64,000 bases of DNA, from the NCBI RefSeq assembly GCF_900111905.1, contig NZ_FOKM01000005.1:1-64000 (forward strand), given 5' to 3'. Each line of letters begins with the position of its first letter. Position 1 is the first letter of the stretch. Made by a program: the position numbers and the translations under genes. The notes under the pieces were generated by a model. It was not told where the DNA came from, ran no database searches, and was given only the letters and a program-made list of their open reading frames with translations. The DNA is from Rhizobium sp. NFR07. Its GTDB lineage: Bacteria > Pseudomonadota > Alphaproteobacteria > Rhizobiales > Rhizobiaceae. This document shows positions 60,452-64,000 of the stretch, one piece after another.

Positions 60452-60994
60452 TCAAGGAGCGCCGGCAGCCTTGATGACTTCACCCACGGCCTCCAGCCAG
60501 TGATCGCGGATGCCCATCTGCTTCATATGGGTCACCGTATTCAGCACATAGGCATCATTTGGTCCCGACTGGCCATGGGATTGCAGCACGATCCGGGCCG
60601 CCTCCTCGACCTCAAGATGGCCGGCATATTGGTCATGTCGGCGATCGACCACATAGGTTACGGCTTGCGCGCGCCGCCCCTCCGGTAGACTGATCGGCAA
60701 CAGGCGTTCCTGATAGACATTGGTGATCAGTTCGCGCTTGCGCAGATAATCAAGGGCTCCGTCACGCTCTTCATCGGCCACCCTGAACGCCACGCCGAGG
60801 CAGGAACCGCCCCGATCAAGTCCCATCACAAGTCCGGGATGTTTCTCGGTGCCGCGATGGGCGACGGACCAGACGCAGAGGCAGCGCCGAAAGCCATGAA
60901 TGCGAGCCTGCTGCCTCTCGACATAGGGAAATCCCGGATTCCACATCAGCGATCCGTAGCCAAACACCCAAAATTCGTCCATATCCCGCGCCAT
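60452..60994 (-). CDS. Gamma-glutamylcyclotransferase (ChaC-like)
   Basis: 180 residues. The glycine loop is FGYGSLMWNPGF, a family signature; the catalytic Glu lies in YLRKRELITNVY. ChaC enzymes break down glutathione to 5-oxoproline and Cys-Gly. The first ATG at 60994 lacks a strong site; ATG 60982 has CGGGAT upstream. Convergent with plsC, six bases apart. Confidence 0.9.
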   Translation of the reverse strand: MARDMDEFWVFGYGSLMWNPGFPYVERQQARIHGFRRCLCVWSVAHRGTEKHPGLVMGLDRGGSCLGVAFRVADEERDGALDYLRKRELITNVYQERLLPISLPEGRRAQAVTYVVDRRHDQYAGHLEVEEAARIVLQSHGQSGPNDAYVLNTVTHMKQMGIRDHWLEAVGEVIKAAGAP

Positions 60995-61138
60995 GTCGTC
61001 GCTTGGCGCATTCTACTTTCGAATCCCGAAATGATCTTCGGAAGCACGATGCGCCTGCTCTGGAATTGCTACAGCGTCATTTGCGCACCATATGGCGCAC
61101 GGCGCTATAATCTTGCGTCGCACCATTGGGAGAACAAC

Positions 61139-62143
61139 ATGGCAGCGTCAAGCCGAACCGGCATCAGCAGAAAATTATGGATGCTTGCGAGCGCCGTTGT
61201 GCTCGTCATCGGGCTCTATACTGCCGGCTGGTTCTACGCCGCCTCCGTGCTGCGGGAAAACACCCTGGCGCTTCTCGGCCAGCAGACCGATGCCGGCGTC
61301 TCGGCGACATGCGAGAACGCCGATTATCGCGGCTACCCGTTCCGCATCGGCCTGTTCTGCTCCAAGGTCACCGTCGACGACAACGTCAACGGCATCTCGG
61401 GCAGTTTCGGCGCGCTGCGGTCCGCAGCGCAGGTCTATGCCCCGAGCCATATCGTCTGGGAACTCGATGCACCTTCCGAAGTGCGCACCAGCCACGGGCT
61501 GACGGTCTCGACCGTCTGGCAAAGCCTGCAATCCAGCCTGAATACCAAGCTGCGCGGAGTGGAGCGCGCGTCGATCGTGCTGGAGAAGTCAAAGACCAGC
61601 ATCGTTTCCTCCGCCATCGGGCAGTCGTTCGATGTTGCTGCCGACCACTCGGAAATCCATCTGCGCCAGAACGGCGACGATCTCGATGCCGCAATTCAGC
61701 TGACCAATGCCACGACGACGGCCGAGGGACTGCCCCAGCTTCTGCCGCCGACGAATGCGAGCGTCGATGTGACACTCGCAGGCCGCGGCGGCGTTCTGGA
61801 CGGAAGCGACCAGAACGGCCTCGCCATGCAGGGATCGGAGGGCGAACTTCGCCACTTCAAAGTAGATCTCGGCGAGGGCCAGGTCCTGACACTTGCGGGT
61901 CCTTTTTCCTTCGATGACAGGGGCCGCATGTCGGGCAAGCTGAAACTGCGCATCGAGAAGATCGAAGCCTGGCAGCAGAGCCTTGATCAAGCCTTTCCGG
62001 ATTTCGCACCGACGATCCAGACTGCGGCCAACATGCTGGCCGCGCTCGGTGGCGGCAGCGACGCGTCGATCGACATCACCATCCGGCGCGGCAAGGTTCT
62101 GGCCGGCGGCCTGATCCCCATCGGCGAAATCCCGCCGATCTGA
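61139..62143 (+). CDS. DUF2125 domain protein
   Basis: 334 residues. One N-terminal hydrophobic segment (about 14-35), then the DUF2125 domain seen in Alphaproteobacteria, of unknown function and probably outside the membrane. Motifs include ADYRGYPFRIGLFC and SGKLKLRIEKIEAW. GGGAG six bases before the ATG fixes the start despite a longer open frame. Confidence 0.9.
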   Translation: MAASSRTGISRKLWMLASAVVLVIGLYTAGWFYAASVLRENTLALLGQQTDAGVSATCENADYRGYPFRIGLFCSKVTVDDNVNGISGSFGALRSAAQVYAPSHIVWELDAPSEVRTSHGLTVSTVWQSLQSSLNTKLRGVERASIVLEKSKTSIVSSAIGQSFDVAADHSEIHLRQNGDDLDAAIQLTNATTTAEGLPQLLPPTNASVDVTLAGRGGVLDGSDQNGLAMQGSEGELRHFKVDLGEGQVLTLAGPFSFDDRGRMSGKLKLRIEKIEAWQQSLDQAFPDFAPTIQTAANMLAALGGGSDASIDITIRRGKVLAGGLIPIGEIPPI

Positions 62144-62200
62144 TGCATCAATCCGAAACCCTGCGACGGGTTTCGGAACCATGATGTTGAAAGCAGAGAG

Positions 62201-63130
62201 CTACTTCTTGGCGTCCAGTGCATGGCGACCGAAGTCGGGTGCATCGACATCCTGGCCGGCCTGGACGATCGACCGACGGATGGCGCGGGTGCGGGTAAAG
62301 AGTTCGAACAGCTTGTCGCCCTCGCCCCAGCGGATCGCGCGCTGCAGATAGGCGAGATCCTCGGAGAACCGCGCCAGCATCTCGAGGATCGCATCCTTGT
62401 TGTGCAGACAGATGTCGCGCCACATGGTCGGGTCGGAAGCAGCCAGACGCGTGAAATCGCGGAAACCCGAAGCCGAATACTTGATGACTTCCGCATCCGT
62501 CACCGTCTCCAGATCATCGGCCGTGCCGACGATGTTGTAGGCGATGATATGCGGAAGGTGGGAGACGATCGCCAGAACCTTGTCGTGATGCTCCGGGTCC
62601 ATGTCGTCGACACGTGAGCCGAGCGCCATCCAGAAGGCCTTCAGCCTGCCTAGCGCCTCGGGATCAGTATTCGGCAGCGGCGTGAAGATGCACCAGCGGT
62701 CACGGAACAGGCCGGCAAAGCCGGCATCCGGTCCCGACTTCTCCGTACCCGCCAGCGGGTGACCGGGGATGAAATGGACGTTGTCCGGCATGTGCGGCGC
62801 CATCTGGGCGATGACGGAAGCCTTAGTCGAGCCGACGTCGGTGACGATCGCGCCCGGCTTGAGGCTGCCCGCAATCTGCTTGGCAACGGCTTCAGATGCG
62901 CCGACAGGGACCGAAACGATGACGAGATCCGCGTCCTTCACGGCATCCGCTGCGGACACAGTGTATTCCGTGCCGAGTTCAAGTTCCTCGGCGCGCGCCA
63001 GCGTTTCCTCGCTGCGCGTCGACACCACGACCTGGTTGGCAAGCCCGAGTTCCTTGACGTCCCGGGCAATCGACGAGCCGATCAGACCGATGCCGATCAG
63101 CGCGATCCGCTCGAAATGCGGCTCCGTCAT
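62201..63130 (-). CDS. tyrC: Prephenate/arogenate dehydrogenase
   Basis: 309 residues. NAD(P)-dependent tyrosine synthesis enzyme. Cofactor loop GIGLIGSSIARD, FIPGHPLAGTEKSG substrate motif and AIVSHLPH. Its start overlaps the hisC stop by one base, a typical rhizobial hisC-tyrC pair. Confidence 0.95.
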   Translation of the reverse strand: MTEPHFERIALIGIGLIGSSIARDVKELGLANQVVVSTRSEETLARAEELELGTEYTVSAADAVKDADLVIVSVPVGASEAVAKQIAGSLKPGAIVTDVGSTKASVIAQMAPHMPDNVHFIPGHPLAGTEKSGPDAGFAGLFRDRWCIFTPLPNTDPEALGRLKAFWMALGSRVDDMDPEHHDKVLAIVSHLPHIIAYNIVGTADDLETVTDAEVIKYSASGFRDFTRLAASDPTMWRDICLHNKDAILEMLARFSEDLAYLQRAIRWGEGDKLFELFTRTRAIRRSIVQAGQDVDAPDFGRHALDAKK

Positions 63131-64000
63131 CAGTTACGTCCCATAAACTCGCCGAGCGTTTCGATCACGCCGCGATTAGCCTCTTCGGAGCCGACGGTCA
63201 TACGCAGCGCATTGGGCAGGCCATAGCCCTTTACCGCACGCAGGATATAGCCACGGCTAGTCAGGAAGGCGTCGGCATCCGACGCGCGCTTGCCGTCTAT
63301 CTCCGGGAAGTGGATCAGCACAAAATTGGTGACCGACGGCGTGACCTTGAGACCGATCGCCTCGAAGGCATGGACCAGCTTGTCCATCCACAGCACATTG
63401 TGCTCGATGGCTTCACCGACAAACTCCTGGTCTCGGATCGCGGCAGATCCGGCGGCAATCGCCGGCGCGTTCATGTTGAACGGGCCACGAATGCGGTTCA
63501 ATGCATCGAGAATGTTGGCCGGGCCATACATCCAGCCGATGCGAAGCGCCGCCAGACCGTAGACCTTCGAGAAGGTGCGGCACATCACGACATTCTTGTT
63601 CGACGACACGAGTTCGATACCGGCCTCATAGTCGCTCTTGCGGACATATTCAGCATAGGCCGCATCGAGCACGAGGATGACATTCTTCGGCAGGCCGGCA
63701 TGCAGGCGACGGATATCGGCGACCGGGACATAGGTGCCGGTCGGATTGCCGGGATTGGCGATGAAGACGAGCTTCGTCTTCTCGGTGACTGCGGCCAGGA
63801 TCGCGTCGACATCGACGGTATAATCCTTCTCCGGCACTTCGATCGCCTTGGCGCCGGCGCCCATGATCTGGATCTTGTAGACCAGGAACCCGTGCTGGGT
63901 GATGATCGCCTCGTCGCCGGCACCCAGATAGACATGGCAGATCAGGCCGAGCAGCTCATCCGAGCCGTTGCCGCACATGATGTTGGCGGCGTTGAGACCA
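63130..64000 (-). CDS. hisC: Histidinol-phosphate aminotransferase, 5' part outside window
   Basis: About 290 residues of the C-terminal part, running off the right edge. PLP Lys in [16 protein letters not shown], and the earlier [11 protein letters not shown] loop. It makes histidinol phosphate and in rhizobia may also use aromatic substrates. The first ATG inside the window (63978) is internal; the true start is beyond 64000. Confidence 0.95.
   Translation of the reverse strand, partial: GLNAANIMCGNGSDELLGLICHVYLGAGDEAIITQHGFLVYKIQIMGAGAKAIEVPEKDYTVDVDAILAAVTEKTKLVFIANPGNPTGTYVPVADIRRLHAGLPKNVILVLDAAYAEYVRKSDYEAGIELVSSNKNVVMCRTFSKVYGLAALRIGWMYGPANILDALNRIRGPFNMNAPAIAAGSAAIRDQEFVGEAIEHNVLWMDKLVHAFEAIGLKVTPSVTNFVLIHFPEIDGKRASDADAFLTSRGYILRAVKGYGLPNALRMTVGSEEANRGVIETLGEFMGRN

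Overview
This is a stretch of a Rhizobiaceae chromosome (Alphaproteobacteria, Rhizobiales; Rhizobium/Agrobacterium/Neorhizobium-like), GC-rich and densely coded. Evidence is the combination of alphaproteobacterial families (DUF4167, DUF1178, DUF2125, TIGR02302, CpdR, PtsP/EI-Ntr, TlpA, NDUFAF5-like methyltransferase), the rhizobial gene orders (lysC divided from ptsP-prfA-prmC only by a short gap; tlpA/argH-lptM-lysA; ftsE-ftsX-DUF218-plsC; hisC-tyrC), and dispersed intergenic repeats of a rhizobial kind. No strain or species can be named from the sequence alone.

Layout. 1-270: promoter and leader of a ribosomal RNA operon that runs leftward out of the window. 0.6-10.2 kb: an M23 envelope peptidase, clpB with a heat-shock-type promoter, a VWA/TadG-like protein, a 59-residue orphan, a PLD-like enzyme and fbp. 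10.4-18.3 kb: DUF4167, prmC, prfA, ptsP, lysC and an SH3b protein with a long Asp-Arg tail, all on the minus strand. 18.6-27.3 kb: ubiG, a comF-grxC-nitrilase-DUF1178-DUF3291 operon, an NDUFAF5-like methyltransferase, an Flp pilin locus, then mutT, GNAT, argJ and a parvulin. 27.5-33.1 kb: secA, a Wzx-like flippase and a CelD-like acyltransferase. 33.3-37.1 kb: an exported glycine-rich repeat protein, tRNA-Leu(CAA), and three glycan-modifying genes (FkbM methyltransferase, capsule-type transferase, family 2 glycosyltransferase), the most accessory-looking part. 37.4-46.8 kb: DsbB-like, HNH nuclease, AlkA-like glycosylase, gluQ, YihY, an SDR/HIG1/cobalamin adenosyltransferase group, rhomboid, etfBA and a 3-hydroxyacyl-CoA dehydrogenase. 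46.8-48.0 kb: cupin and a vapBC pair. 48.1-64.0 kb: tlpA, argH, lptM, lysA, TIGR02302, cpdR, hpt, a DUF3426-like protein, ftsEX, a DUF218 protein, plsC, a ChaC-like cyclotransferase, DUF2125, tyrC and the truncated hisC.

How it fits together. Most genes are core housekeeping: translation termination (prfA/prmC), aspartate-family, arginine, tyrosine and histidine synthesis (lysC, lysA, argJ, argH, tyrC, hisC), protein export and folding (secA, parvulin, DsbB, TlpA, clpB), envelope growth and division (M23, ftsEX, plsC, lptM) and nitrogen-PTS signalling. I found no phage, insertion sequence, CRISPR array or integrase. Candidates for something less described are the 12-residue glycine repeat secreted protein, the SH3b-(Asp-Arg) protein, the tRNA-Leu glycan islet, the DUF3426-like protein divergent from ftsEX, and three families of palindromic intergenic repeats. 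I do not see a clear, complete novel system.
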